64,000 nt of DNA. Origin: Morinoia aosen. Lineage: Eukaryota; Arthropoda; Malacostraca; Amphipoda; Talitridae. Both the position numbers and the translations under genes were made by a program. Positions 33,598 through 48,300 of the stretch are shown piece after piece. How positions within the stretch are numbered: position 1 is the first letter of the stretch; each line of letters begins with the position of its first letter. The stretch covers positions 15,224,484-15,288,483 of the forward strand of contig CM059579.1 in assembly GCA_030386875.1 (NCBI GenBank). The letters run 5' to 3'. The notes beneath the pieces are model-generated. The model saw only the letters and a list, made by a program, of their open reading frames with translations. It was not told where the DNA came from and ran no database searches.

Positions 33598-36070
33598 AGT
33601 AAGCCTAAAATATATTAAAATCAAGTGTTTGCTCGAAAATTTCTCTGAATTATAAAAACAATTTGCGTAGACATGCTAGAATTTCTAAACATTCCTAACA
33701 TTGGATACCGTTAGTTTATATTAAGGAAAATATTTTTTGTCCTAGTTTCTTAATTTTCAAAAAATTCAACGTATTAACCGCAGGCTATAAAAAATGAACA
33801 TAGACTTTTGCTACACTAGTGCCGACCGTTAAATACAATCAGTATTTGAATAAAAAACTCTACGGTATTTCTACTTAATATTTCATTTATTCTCGTGGAG
33901 ATCAGATGTACAATATATAGTACAGTACCGTATGATGAATAAAAGACTACGGTGTTTACGTCTAACATTTAATTTACTCGCGTGGGTCCCTGGTGTATAG
34001 TTTACCATCAAAATAAGTCTGTATTAGCATTTCCGTATTTTATTTTATGCGTTTCAGAACAACTCTTCTTACTCGGTGTAGTATTATAACGACAATTTTA
34101 CAGTAATCGAAAGTGTTTTTTTAAAATTTTAGCATGTTAAATACAATCAGTATTTCAGAGCCGCAAAAGTAAAACAGTGACTATTTATAACGAGGTTTAC
34201 GTTTGTATTTCATGAAATAGGATTGTGATACATCACCCTAAACACGAGGTCAAGCATTTTAAAATTAATTCTTCTGACAAACATAAATCTCCACTGATGC
34301 TCGAAGTACAATGAATCACAGCAGCATAATCATTCATAATTTTGATTACATTGTAAAACAAAAATATTATTCCTTAAAAATTCTGGGCTTATAATGATGA
34401 TACTTTTATGAGATTTAATTTGATTTTATGGTTCGTTTTGATGAGATAAAAAGGCGCATTATTACACCAATAGCCTCGTTTTTGTACGCGTACAACACCA
34501 TCATTTATAAGTAAATCAGATTTGCAATATCTCACCTAATTTTTCTTTCAAACACAGAAATACTGGTCGCAGTTTTTCATAGAGATTAGTTGCAGCGACA
34601 TCAGTGAAATTGAGAGCAAACGATATATTACGGCGATTTGCAGGAAAATCAAACAGTTTAAAAATAACTTAAATTATTTTTTCCGTAAAGTACTCGATGA
34701 TGTGCTCAGCCCAATTATCAATTTTGACTAGTTATAAGCTCTCGTAGTTTACATGGTATTCGATTTTTGACAAACTTTTTAAAACGAGTTTTGATAATTA
34801 TATAATACATTATTGAATAATGATTTTATTCATTTGAATTTTTTGATACCGCTTCAAAATTTTTACTCGTATAAGCTCGTTGATTGAAGAATGAGTTTTT
34901 GCCCAATTTTTACTGATTAATTCTATGATTGTGATGTGCTCTCGTTTCACTAAAATATGCCGATTGGAAATTGGAGCTTCCCGATCATCACTTGAAGGGA
35001 AGCTTCCTCAGCTAAAATTATCGGAATGATGTCGTCGTCCTATTGATTTCAGTTTCTCTAGTGTTAGAATTATTCCAACATGGTTTTAAAGTAACAGCTA
35101 TAAGGTATGCCTATTTGAGTGATTATTCATTTCAATTCTTTGCATGAACAACATTTGCTTAGTTAGGCATGTTTTTTAAGTTAACTTGTCTTCAAAACAA
35201 GTCATCATCATTTTATATCAAGAGATATATTTTTATTGAGCTCATGATTTACTATGCCTATGTCAATGAACTCAGCCGCATGAATATTGTATTCCTGAGT
35301 AAAATGCTGCACTTGTGAAACAAAACTAGTCGAATATGCAGATAAATGAGCTATTTCGATACATTATGGGTCTTTTGGAAATCCGATTTGTCAATAATAT
35401 GAGAGAAAGTTGGAAAAATGTTGAGGCAGGAGACTTGAAAGTACTTCCTAAACGATTTTCGAACTTCATTAGTATTTTTCAATGTTAAGCAAAAATTCAG
35501 CCAGTTTGTAAAACCAACGAAGTTTGCCCAATTATTCCAAAATTCTTCTTCATTACGCTCTTCTGTTGTCATCAGAGTAATCTGTAGGTTTAACATGGTC
35601 AGACTGGTCACTGCGTCAATTGTACAGTTTATATCAAGAAACTTCTGTCTGCAGTTCCTCCAAATTCACTACAAAATGAGAACAATGTGAATTAAGTAAC
35701 CATCTTGAAATGCTGCGCTCAGAATTTTCTTGCTCAACATTTCCTGTCACCGTTTGCATCACTTCAGTGCTTCCGCAAAAAATGCTAGATTTAGTTGGTC
35801 GAGTTTCAATATTATTGCACTTTGATTGAGCATTATTTCTAGTAGCCTATGAGATATAGGATGGATGAGTTTATATGTACAAGAATTTGACTTGCAATTG
35901 CCCTGGACCGGTTCTTGATTACGGAGTAGTTTATAAACCTCTTAGGAACTCTCAACAGGATATTTTTCTTCCGTACTTTTCCGCATTGTCTAATGAACCC
36001 AGTGAATTTTGAAAAAATATAGATTCAATACAAGCACAGCATCAGTAATCACTACCTCAAGATCTTGTGT

Positions 36071-36300
36071 TTAGTTCTCAATAGCCTGACATACAACACT
36101 ATAATTAGTCAAGCAGGGTTTATCGCCGAGCTTGAATGATTCTTTTTTCATGACCCTGGCACAGACGTCGTTTTGCTGATTTTCGTCGGGGTCAGTCATG
36201 GCCCAGTTTCCTTCCCTGTCGGGGCCAGGACAGCGCCCGTTCGGCAGCCACTTCCACACTCCTTCTATTTTCCTCACCGCCACCCACAAGTACTCGTCGT
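36071..36300 (-). CDS. Gene B exon 6: C-terminal half of the C-type lectin domain
   Basis: 230 nt from acceptor GGTAG to TAA. It encodes LWVAVRK, GVWKWLPNGRC, GNWAMTDPDEN, DVCARVM, KLGDKPC and YSVVCQ. D-P-D stands at the EPN/QPD position, and the extra Cys after NGR is absent from gene A. Identity to gene A over 73 aligned residues is about 63%, the lowest of any exon pair. Confidence 0.82.
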
Positions 36301-39300
36301 CTACCGGACAAGAATAAAAGAGAATGTTATCAAGTATACAACATGTATTTGAAATATAAAGAATGCGATGGAATAAACTTTTTAAAGAGATAATTTTTAC
36401 AGGATCAGTTTCTGATATATCTGAACGGGTAAATCGTTTTATTTACATGCAAATATATGAGGAACTTCAAAACGAGTTATGTTAAGAAAAATGTTTAATG
36501 GGAAAATGTTTCGGTGTCCAGGTTCATCTTCAGTTCAAAAAGTACTAATCAATATGTCTGATGAACGAGACGAAAAATGCTAATAACAGTCATTAAAAAA
36601 TATCGAGAAAAAGAAAACAAGTAAGAAATAGAAATATGCAATTTAAAAGATTGCCAATTATTTACTATCTGCAGCGAGTATGAACCATCAGTATTGTTAA
36701 CGGCAGGTTTTTGTTTAAAAATATGTAAAGATTCTAAAATCCTAGGCAGAGTCTGAGATTTTGAAGTCCGCTGAAGAAATGTGTAGTCAGATTGCACTTT
36801 TCGTCGTGATTACGTACTGTGGAGCGACAGAGGAGGTCTAATTGGGGCCCAGTAAGGAATCTTCTACCCCTGTTGCTCGGCCACTCTGAGATAAAAATCT
36901 GAATCTGATTTTAAAATCGCAGTATGCAATCAAGCCGAAAAATTGCATTTTACCTATATTTTCTCCCGACTTTGAAATCTCCGACTCTGTCTGATGACTT
37001 TTTATAAAATCTATCTATATTTTTCAACTAAACCCCGCTCTCATTGATACTGACAGTTCATACTCATTGCCAAGGGTAAATAGTAATTAGATAACAATAA
37101 TATCAATTTCATTTTCTTTGGAATTTTTTGTTTTCGTGATATCTTTCAATACCTCAATAACATTTTTTTTACCTCCTATTTCAGGCCTAATGATTTTTAC
37201 TTCTTTAATTGATGATGGAACTGAACTCCGTTTATTCATTAAATATGATTTATATCTTATGAGTTTTCCTTGTTTTATGTTCCTCATCTGTTTCTGGCAG
37301 ATGTAAATTAAAATGAGATGTGAATGATTATAAAATTTGTCACAAATAAATTTACGCTGCGAATTACACATTTATTAGAGAATTGCTGAAAAAGCGTTGC
37401 ATGTTCTCGACAAATATGAGCAGAGTCTTCGGAAGCCTCTGTTTTAAGCAGTCAAATTTTTAGTGGGCTGGTTCAACACTGTATATTGTGCAGTTGGTCT
37501 TGATTGCAGCGAATCGATTGTGACCTTTTTCATTAAAATACGCCCGCACTGCTGCAGTAAACACAGTCGTGAGTCACTGCAGGTATGCAGTAGCCATTGG
37601 GGTTACTGCAGATCTATGTATACCACTCAGAAGAGTTCAATGACTAAATTTTTATAGTGTGAACGACGGTTAGTAATTAAAAACTGAAGCAAAAGCACAC
37701 ATGGCGTATTTGTCGCTGCATAACCCTCGTTATGGCACTCTATTCACCCTGGACTGATGATTACCGATACTAGGGTGAATTTTCATAGTGGAGTTGAAAT
37801 ATTGTATGGAAATGTCTCGCTACTTATTTTGTGTGAGCTATCTCATAATTTTTCCAACCAAGTCAATGAAGTTACTGAGAAATGTTTATAAATGAATAGA
37901 TCAATTTTCACCCATAGCATGGGTAGTAGCAAAAGCTGGGGAATAGATTAGTTGTTTTTAAGCGGAGAACCCGGGATATGTAAATTTGGTTCATCAGTGC
38001 TATTTCAATTGGAGTCGAGCTCGACCTTCTGAAGCTTAAAGCGTACTTTTGCACAATTGGGTAAACTTTGATCCAGCTTTACTTATGATCTAACTCTATA
38101 ACTTCATAGTGATTGTTGGTGGTCGTTGTTACGCTGCCAAAATTATTTTCTCTAAAAGAACGGGACTAAAATTCAGTGCCGGAAATATACAATAAAATCA
38201 TAAAACCAAGCGTATGCTTTATTTGAGTTTCAACATTTACACTAGCGAACGAAATTAACAAATTTGTGAGGAGTTTGGCGTTGAACACATGATAGAAGTT
38301 CTATGCCATGAACCATTTCAAACTTCATGAAAATTTGGTTCTGAACTACGAAAATTCTTTTTCATTACTGCCATCAAACAACACAATTCTTCAAATCTTG
38401 AAACTTCAAGAATACTTATAGTTGGAGCGACTTTAAAGTTCATTGAATCAACTTTTTGAAGAGCGATTTGTGGCAGCAGGCCTCGATTCCGCACGCGTCT
38501 TGACTTAATGACAAAGAGATCCATTTATTTCTCAAAACTGTGATAAATTACGATTGCAAACCTGACGAATGAGTCTTCACCAATGCTTGGATCCACTTAT
38601 CCTTAAGTGAAGAGAGCGTTAACGATCACAAACCTCTCCTCATAAATGAAGCTACAATAAACGTTTATAAAACGAGATCCATCTATTATTCGGCAAAGTT
38701 ACTAAGAATGTTTGCAAACCTTTTCTCAAAATGCATTAACCAACGCCTAGAAAACGACCAAAAACTCTTTCTGGAGATGATGAAAATACAAACTATTGAA
38801 AGGTTCTCTACTCTGATCATGTTTCAAACTTGATGTATTGTGTCGAGTATTCTGATTCACAAATCATTACAGCAGTGGGCCTCATTATGTCGGGAAGAGG
38901 GGGTGTAAATCTCGCAGCGATCGCAACTGCATTATGGCGCACGGTAATGAATCACTTAACCCTTTAACGCCCAAGTGGACTGTACGGTCCTCTTTCCAAA
39001 ATAACAATAATATAATGTATTTCTTATTCAATTTGTTCTCTAATGTGTCCTTTGAACTTCATTGCCGAGTGGCAGTTCCTTCCCCATCTTGATAACAGTG
39101 ACTACCTAATGCCAGAGTCGGTTTAGTGATAGTGGTTGTCATAACGGTAATATGAGTATAAAAATGTGGGCGTTAAAGGGTTAAACAACACATGGAATTC
39201 AAATGCTCACTATATGAAATCCATTTGACATTAGATACTAATGCATATAAAATCGTGCAAAGTGTCTTTTGATGCAAGGCTAAATTAGTTTGAAATTTAA

Positions 39301-42300
39301 CAACACGCTAAGCTGATACAGCCCCTAATACTGAAGTGAACTTCAGCATTGGGTCAAGTGACCTCTAGTGATCTAATCTTGATGTAAGCTTCAGTTTTAG
39401 GTTAAAACTGAAGTGAATTTCAGTATTAGGTCAATCTAGCAGTTAACTTCAGTATTATATGTTCTAAAAATAAGAAAATAAGTGAAATATTCTGCCGATA
39501 CAGCCTAAAAATAAAAAAAATATCCCTTATATTAGTATAATTTGAAATTCAATAAATCATGAATATATGGCTCTGATTTTTCGTTAAAATTAATCACTCA
39601 TTTAATACATAGCATTGATTGAATTCTCTGGCAGCGATGAGCGAGAGAAGCGTATTTTGCGGAATGAATATCCACGAAATGCCTGAGCAAGTGTCAATAT
39701 CGTATGTAAGTTGCAAATAAAATGTATGGAAGTTCTCTGTGCAAACGATCCACAAACACACAAAAAACTTATACGTAAACATGAGTTGAAACAACTTTAT
39801 GAAGAAAGTTGTTGTACCCAGCGGAAAATAGAAAATATTCACCTGTTTAACTAGTTATTTCATACTGCGCCAAACAATTTAGTGCATTTAATATAACAAA
39901 ATAAAACGTGCATAAGTGCACCCTACTCAACCCAATGGTTGGACCCCAAACCCCAACAAGCCTCGAAATGATTATTGAAAAAATAGTTTGAGATCATCCA
40001 TAACATCATGATTTTTGAACAACCTAATTTGAGAATTGACTGGTACAATCAAATTATCATTAATTAAAATCGCATAAAGTAGTTGGAGTTGAATTGCTTT
40101 GGGAACTAGGTACGAAGGAAAAATATTTACATTTCATTTAATTGCAGATATTAAATTGAATTATAATTATAACTTAGCGTTGACGTAAATAGAAATTTTC
40201 CCCAAAAAATAGTACCAGATGTTGAAAATTACGTTTCTCGTTATCTTGTTCATGAACAGAATGATTAAAAAATAAGGCATTGTTAAAAAACAAAAGAAGT
40301 TAAAAGTAGTTAATTCAGCTCATAAGAAATAAGTTTAAAACGAAAGACAGTCAAATGAAATAACTTTTTTCCTAGGAAATTTACAGAGCAAAGTTATGTC
40401 TTAGCGTAAGTAATTTTTTGAAAATATCTGACACTCGTAACTCAAGTACTTGTAACTCAAACACTCATAACTCAAGTACTTATAAATCAAACACTCATAA
40501 CTCATGTACTTATAACTCAAACACTCATAACTCAAGTACTTATAACTCAAACACTCATAACTCAAGTACTTATAAATCAAACACTCATAACTCAAGTACT
40601 TATAACTCAAACACTCATAACTCAAGTACTTATAACTCAAACACTCATAACTCAATTACTTATAAATCAAACACTCATAACTCAAGTACTTATAACTCAA
40701 ACACTCATAACTCAATTACTTATAAATCAAACACTCATAACTCAAGTACTTATAACTCAAACACTCATAACTCAATTACTTATAAATCAAACACTCATAA
40801 CTCAAGTACTTATAACTCAAACACTCATAACTCAATTACTTATAAATCAAACACTCATAACTCAAGTACATATAACTCAAACACTCATAACTCAAGTACT
40901 TATAAATCGAACACTCATAACTCAAGTACTTATAACTCAAACACTCATAACTCAAGTACTTATAAATCAAACACTCATAACTCAATTACTTATAAATCAA
41001 ACACTCATAACTCAAGTACTTATAACTCAAACACTCATAACTCAATTACTTATAAATCAAACACTCATAACTCAAGTACTTATAACTCAAACACTCATAA
41101 CTCAAGTACTTATAAATCAAACACTCATAACTCAAGTACTTATAACTCAAACACTCATAACTCCAGTACTTAGAACTCAAACACTCATAACTCAATTACT
41201 TATAAATCAAACACTCATAACTCAAGTACTAATAACCCAAACACTTATAACTCAAGTACTTATGACTTAAACTCTCATAACTCGAAAAATGAAGCCATTC
41301 ACAGATTCAAAACGGCACTGGTATCTTTTGTTTTCTGAGTAATAAGTTGCAGTGAAAGTGCATTTCAAAAAATAACTCAACTCTGACTTACTGATGGTAT
41401 TATTGAGGAGATAATTCCTCAGGTTCTCAAACTCGTCATTACTGTCGGTTGTGTACAAGTCGCCTCCGAGCAATATGCACGTCTCTTGAGCACTGGACCA
41501 GTCCATTTCTTGTGACTCAATATAGAGGCAGCCGGCACTAGTGGCTTCGAATGGCTTAACACAACTTGTCAGGTTCTCTGCTCGAATTGAAGATGATATT
41601 CTAATGTGAAAAACATTAAGAACGGGATTTTTGTAGCATCCATATCGAGTTTAAGAGCACCTTAGTGTGAATAAGGAGTCATAATGCATCGGTATTTTTA
41701 AAGCAACTCATATTACATACATAGAGAAGTATTTTTTATGGGTTATTTGTATGAAATTACACTGGGTGCACCTTGAAAGGGAGTTGTTTATTATCGAGAA
41801 GTATGTTATCAGCGCATTCTTCATTATTAGAAAATATCATAAGTGGTTTGGAGAGTCTTATTATCCCGTACATGGACATCATGCATTATGTCGATGATTC
41901 ACATGCTCTGCCATGAACAATCGTATCTGGAGTAAGTATAATAAAGTCTATCAGTTTCTGCCTCGAAAAAAAATCAAATTTGAGTTGTTGAGTTACGAAA
42001 GAAGATTATGAAATACAACACAACCGGTCTCTCATTAGGTTTATTGCTTCTACAAAGTCAGGCAAAAATATGAACGAAACTAATTACGAAACTAATTAAA
42101 GAACAAAACTAATTACGATGCAAGGAAATCTGAACTATACTTTAAAGTACATTAAGAGCAATGTTTAGGCACACGAATTAAACAAAAATCATGAAGCTTA
42201 CACAACGTTGTGTAGGAACAAAGCCTAGAGCTCCTCCGAACAGCCACTTTAATCTGCTGTGATAAAGTGTGTATTCGTTCATCGGACATGTTCAATGAAC

Positions 42301-45300
42301 ACAACTTTCGGTGTGACAGTACCCGTCGTGAAGTGCACCAAAGACTAATAGCCTGTGAAGGTTACTATCTGATGTGCCACAAGATAATTACAGAGCCTTT
42401 GTCTTCTCGAAGGAAATAATGTGATAGTAAGGCATCTCGGATTGTTGTTGTGACATGTTTTTGAGTTTTCACAATTCCCTGCTTGTCTACGTAATTTATT
42501 CCCTCTCATGATGCTGACAATTCATGATTCTAACATGGTGCAGGATAGCATACCTCTTGACGGTAGCTCGAAATCCTGTTTAGCACGTATTTAGGTCGAA
42601 GTTATTTCTTATGGCATCACTGACTACCAATATCAATCATCCATGGAACCTGATTCAAATTACTATGTTCGAACTCCGTCAGAAAAGACACTTAAGAACT
42701 GCGTGTATATTGGAAATTACACCAAATTTTATAACGATTTCAAAATCCTTGAAGCAAAGCACCTTTAGAAAACATTAAAGTTGCTTAAATTTTTCTACTA
42801 TCAGTTTTCAGTTTATTTTTCACTAACTGCTACAGTGAAAATGCTGCACACTTTTTTCAATAATTTTATTCGACCAATTTTTTGGAAATATTAATCATCT
42901 ATAACAGATCGTTTTCAAAATATACAACAACCTTAAATAAATAATAACTACGAAACATTTCCGAATGTTAATATCAATGATAGCTATGAAAATGAAGTTG
43001 ATCAAAGCCCTTTTACAACTTTACATCGGAGAACGTAAATAATTCTGAAAAGTTCATGTATTTATACAAATGTGTTATTTTTCATACGATCCCAAACAGT
43101 TAGAAAAGGAAAATTAAAATATAGCTATGCAAAACGAATAAGCGTACCGTGAAGGAAAAAAGGGTACAAGTACTCACAGATAGTTATTTTGCGAGACACG
43201 GACAGTTTATAAAAGACTCTAAATGGTAGGCAAAAAACTTTGGGAAGAGTGATTTTAATACTTTAGCTATCCTCGAGTCATAGAAAGTGGAAGCTTCGAG
43301 GCACTACTAGGACAGAAGCACTGACCTTGAATTCACAAATTGGTTTCAGGAGGTTGAGGTTTTTAGGGGAAAGCGATACTCTCAGCCTAACCCTAAATGG
43401 TCTTGTAAAGGTTCTTTCAAAAATATAAAATGTCTACGTTCATTTCAATACGTTACCTTTAAGTTTGATTCCAACTTCAGTGCACACGAAAACCTGATCA
43501 CCGTCACCAGTGAAGGTGGTGTTGATGTCGATGAAAGTGCCGCTGTTGAGGCAGCAGCCTGGAACTATGCCCGGAATAACATTACATATTTGTGCTTAAA
43601 AACTTGATCTTAGTATTACTAAGAAACTGCTTGAAATTGCAGAATATATGTGGGACGTTTGTAACTTGCATTTAAATTATGTACTTGAAAGAATTTTGAC
43701 ATTGCGCTAAGAACAATTTCTTTCTGAAACCGATACACTTTAGTGCGCCCACTTGTCACTAAACAACTGCAAAAAGCTTGCGCCATCAGCATTCTGCATT
43801 CATTGAGGTATTGTGACACACTTTTGTGTGTCATGGACTGATAGGACACACACAGATGTGTCAACTGTGACACATTTTCAGGAAAATTCGGGAAAAAAAC
43901 GCTGAAATCTCTTGTGTGCATTTTTTTTAGAGGGAAGAAGCCTGAAAAAGACGAAGCATGTTGAATAAAAAAGAATTGTTGACGATAGGGACGTAGGGAA
44001 AAATGAGATTTATTAGAATTGTATGTATTGTACATTTCGTTTGCTTAAAAAGTTCACAGAATAAATTCACCATTATTTTCCACAATTGAGCTTTGACAAT
44101 CACTTCGTAGTGTGGAGGCATTTATTGATTGAGCGTGCATAGGTACGAAAGCGCTCCTGAAAGCATGGGAGCGCGGTAACTCTTCTCGTGTTGTTCCGCC
44201 GTCCTCTGAAGCGGCGCCACCTACCTATTTCGTTTATTTCTTAACTCCTCTTTCTTTACGAGGTGACAATTTCTGGTACGATCACACCAGATTTTATCTC
44301 ATCACGAGGAACGTGAACTTAGTGCTAAGTTTGTGGAAAATGAAGTAAGAAGGAAAACAAAAAAGTTTAATTTTTTGCCGACAGACGCAAGTGAAAAACG
44401 CAGAGTGGTTGTCATTGTGGCCCTCACCTTTATGTTACACAAAGTAATACCGTATTTTATGGGATACTTTAAACAATTTAAACAATTCATCTATCACAAG
44501 TCATACCGCAGTAGATTTTCTCTTAAGTCTAGTACAATGGACATATTTGAGTGTACGAGTAGCTACTTGTGGGCCCGAATAAGTTCGGGGACTTCTAGGG
44601 CAACCTATCATCAAAGTTATTTTTAAAGTTTACAGTTATGTTTAACTTAATTTACTTAACCTTGGGGCACACAAGACTGATCATGTTTAGATGCTTAATT
44701 TTACAAAAAATAAATAATATGAGCTATATGGGAGCAGTATATTCAAGAAAAACGATTAGGTGCATAAGATTCAAATTATTATCATGGCAGATTACCTTGT
44801 CGTGATAAGTCGTATTACATGAGAAAAAAAAGGTTGCAATGAAATACCATTTGTGATTAATGTTTGGATAAGAAGAAGGATTCAAGTTCTGTTCTGATAG
44901 CTTTGTAGGAACTTTTCACGTTTCCTCTGCTCAATATTTTATGATTTGCTTAAATTTAGGCCTCCTTTACCATAATGAAGTTGTTCCAAAGGTAGGAAGG
45001 GTGAAAGCACCATTTAATTAGAAGGTTGGGGAACGGGGTTTTTATATGCAAGGTGTATTCGCGCTCAAAATCTATTGAGCATTGCATCAACAAGTTAAGA
45101 AGGAAGTTTATGAAATAAGGTAATGAGGAAAAAAAAAATTTTAAACGCTCAAGAACAGGACTGAAGTGAACCGAAAGAAGTAGGTCCGGCACAAAACGAA
45201 AAACCTAATCTATTTAAAAAAAACTCTTGTTACACAACACCTTGTCTCCTTAGTGTCTGAACTTGCATAAGCAACATAAACAACGTTGAAAATACGTAAC

Positions 45301-48300
45301 ATTGCTCTAAGTGGAGAAAAGATTTTCAATTAATGCACACTGACAGTTACGAGTTAATCAAGTTCCACAGTACACCGAAAATCTCAGAATTGTTTAAGAA
45401 AAACTGGGTGTAACTGTATCACTGTTCTCCAACAGCGATTGTTACTGCTGTTGTTATCATTATCAACGCACTTGTGTTGTAGGTTCATTGTTTCGACTCA
45501 TAAAGCGTAGATAACACTAGGCGGCCTCAGTGATGCTAGTGAGAGTCAAAATTGGGTTAGATTTAGTTAGTCGTAAAAGAATGATTGTCCACTCCACAAT
45601 TTTATTTCGATCAAAGTTTAAATGTAGGTTGCTAATATTAATATTCATATTGGTAACACTATTCCTGAAACGCAATGGAAAGGCCAAATTTATGCAGTGT
45701 TTAACTTCGAGGAATTTTGTTTAATTAGAAGGCATATTTTTTGAATGTGAGATAAAAGCTATGCTGACTTGATCCGTGGGGTGCTTCGAATCTGTCCTTC
45801 CTCCCTTGTGTGGCGGTAGGTCTCCGCCCTAGTTCGGGTGCCGCATAGTTTATTCTCTTTATGCTTGAGAAGATGAACTTTTGAATCACCACTAGAATGT
45901 GTTCTGTAACCCAAAATTCACTTCTTGACCTCAGGCGGCTGGTCGGGAGTAGAAGGGACTCGGGCTAATTCTTGTTGGTCCTCCCCAGAAACACCCCGAT
46001 ATATTTTGGATTTTCATATACCCCAGAACGTTACCTCTGAGTTTGGTTCCATTCTCGGTGCATGTAAAGGCCTGGTCAACTTTGCAGGCGAACGTGGCGT
46101 TGATGTCGACGTAAGAGCCGTCATCGCGGTAGCAGCCTGAAATTATGATTGGAAGTTATTATAATTTCCCACTTCTGGGGATAATTTTATTGAATAAGTA
46201 AGATTTATCTGAAGCTGTAAGATGTAATGGGCCCACTGTTCCTTTCATTCAAAGTATGAAAGGTATGACGTGTGTATTCACTCGTTCTAGTGCATACTGT
46301 ATATATATATATATTTAATAGTATCTGTGTTAGTCTTTCACACAAGCGAAAAATGAAGCGAAGTGCCAATGAATTTTTTCGTGGTTTTGTAGCTTGAAGT
46401 CTTGTCTAAATATATGTTAAGCAAATTAAACAGCGTCTTAACAATACTACGACACTTATAATGGAGTTATCAAGGGCCGCCATGGTAGCACTAACCAACA
46501 CAGGGACACGCAGAATTATCATATAGATAAGGGCCTGGAAGCCGATTTGTGTGATTCTTCAATTCACCTCTTTCCTCAACACCACGACGGGAAAAGAGAC
46601 TCACCATTTTAAGTCCATGGCGGTGGTGATTTTTTGCCACAACACGGGTGGCGCATAGACCATTCTCGTTATGCACGACATACCAAAAAGGTTGAACTTA
46701 TGAGGCACCACGAGAACGATACGCTGACGATAACCCTTCGTTGCAGAATATGGAGTTACTCGGGGACGGCAGTGAGCTATGTCTGACCCTAAATAGTTCT
46801 CTTCTAGAGCACACTAACAGACATTCTCTAGCAGTTCAGTACGTTACCTATGAGCTTGGTTCCATTTTCGGTACACACGAAGGCCTCGCCCCTTGCACCT
46901 GCGAAAGTTTTGTTGACGTCGACGTACGAGCTTTCGTTGAGGTAGCAGCCTGAAACTAAGCACGAGATAAACTTTATTTCACACAAATGAGTCTGGTGGC
47001 AGTATGATTTCATTGTAATTTGTCTGCCCGAGCAAGCTGTAAGTACATATGTCGTATGTAGGCTGCAATCAAACTTAAAAAATAGTTTTAAATATATTCA
47101 TAAGAAACGTTTCAGAATACATAGATTCCATCGGGGGTGGAAAAAAGTAGACTAATGTATAAAATAATGAAGTTCGAATAAAACAACCAATAAATACATT
47201 TCTAAAATAATTCATCTTACTTTTAGAGACCCAATAATTGAAATTTAAGATCTTACTGAAGTCTACCCCAAAAGCTCACGCAGCCATTCCCAGTTTACTA
47301 ACACCCAAATACGCACACGAATGTTAGTTAGGAATGAAAAACCAAGATGCATCGAAACGCAGGTTCACATGAGGTCTATTAATAAATGAATAGTTCTGCA
47401 TAATTTAAAAATCCTCTTTACCATTTGATTTACAAAGTTAAGAGAGATTTAAAAAAATTAAAGGGGTAATTAGAAACAGTTCAGGAATTTGTAATAAAGG
47501 ATTGGGGTCACCTGAACGCTGACTGTCAAGCATAAATAGTTGAAGGAGGGTAGTTCCAACATAAGAAAAGAGATTCGCACCAGGCCCAAGAGCTCTCGTT
47601 TAAAATCACCCAAGTAACGGAGGAACGATAAGCCAATGATTATTTTTAGCTTTGGTAAGACCTAAGTTGGAGGAGGATGGAATATTTATGTTGTGGTAAA
47701 GGAAATTTCTAAGCATTGGCTTAAAAATTAATACTGGGTAATTATTACATATGAACGATTTCTGTGGCAGTTCATTCTCTAGGGGTGTATTGTGAACGCA
47801 TTGCAAATCTAAATAACTTTATGCAGTGATATATCAACACACGAACTGTTGTAGATACAGTTGGAATAAGTAGTATGTAGGCCGTTAAAAGTGGATTCCT
47901 GCAAACTGAAGAAATAAATTAGGAGTTCAAATTTTTCACAGGGGCGTTTAAGATTGCCAGTTCATCTTTTTCTCATTTTCAATCGTAGTATTAATGTTGG
48001 GATCGTTTTTTCCAGTAATAGTTTTATTTATGAAGATATTATTTTCTGTATTATTCTATGTGAATTTTTATTCGTTTTCACGCAAGGATAACGAAATCTA
48101 TTAACCCAGAAACGTTTGCGGGTAAATATGTTAATTCCTATAGTGAATTCATGTTAATTTTGGGAGATGTGTTCCATGAGGATATCATAATTAGCCTTAA
48201 AAATACTTCTCTAACAAATCTTGGCGTTATTATTTAAACGCAGGTATCAAGACGGTAATTTAAATCCTTTTTAAAATGCTACAACAAAACAGATTTGTAT

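Noticed and set aside
40418-41173. 251-codon Asn/Ser/Thr-rich protein
   Set aside because: It is translated minisatellite inside an intron of gene B, with no counterpart in gene A.
43619-44035. 138-codon minus-strand frame in intron 3 of gene B
   Set aside because: The frame is not kept in the homologous sequence of copy A and has no known motif or splice support.
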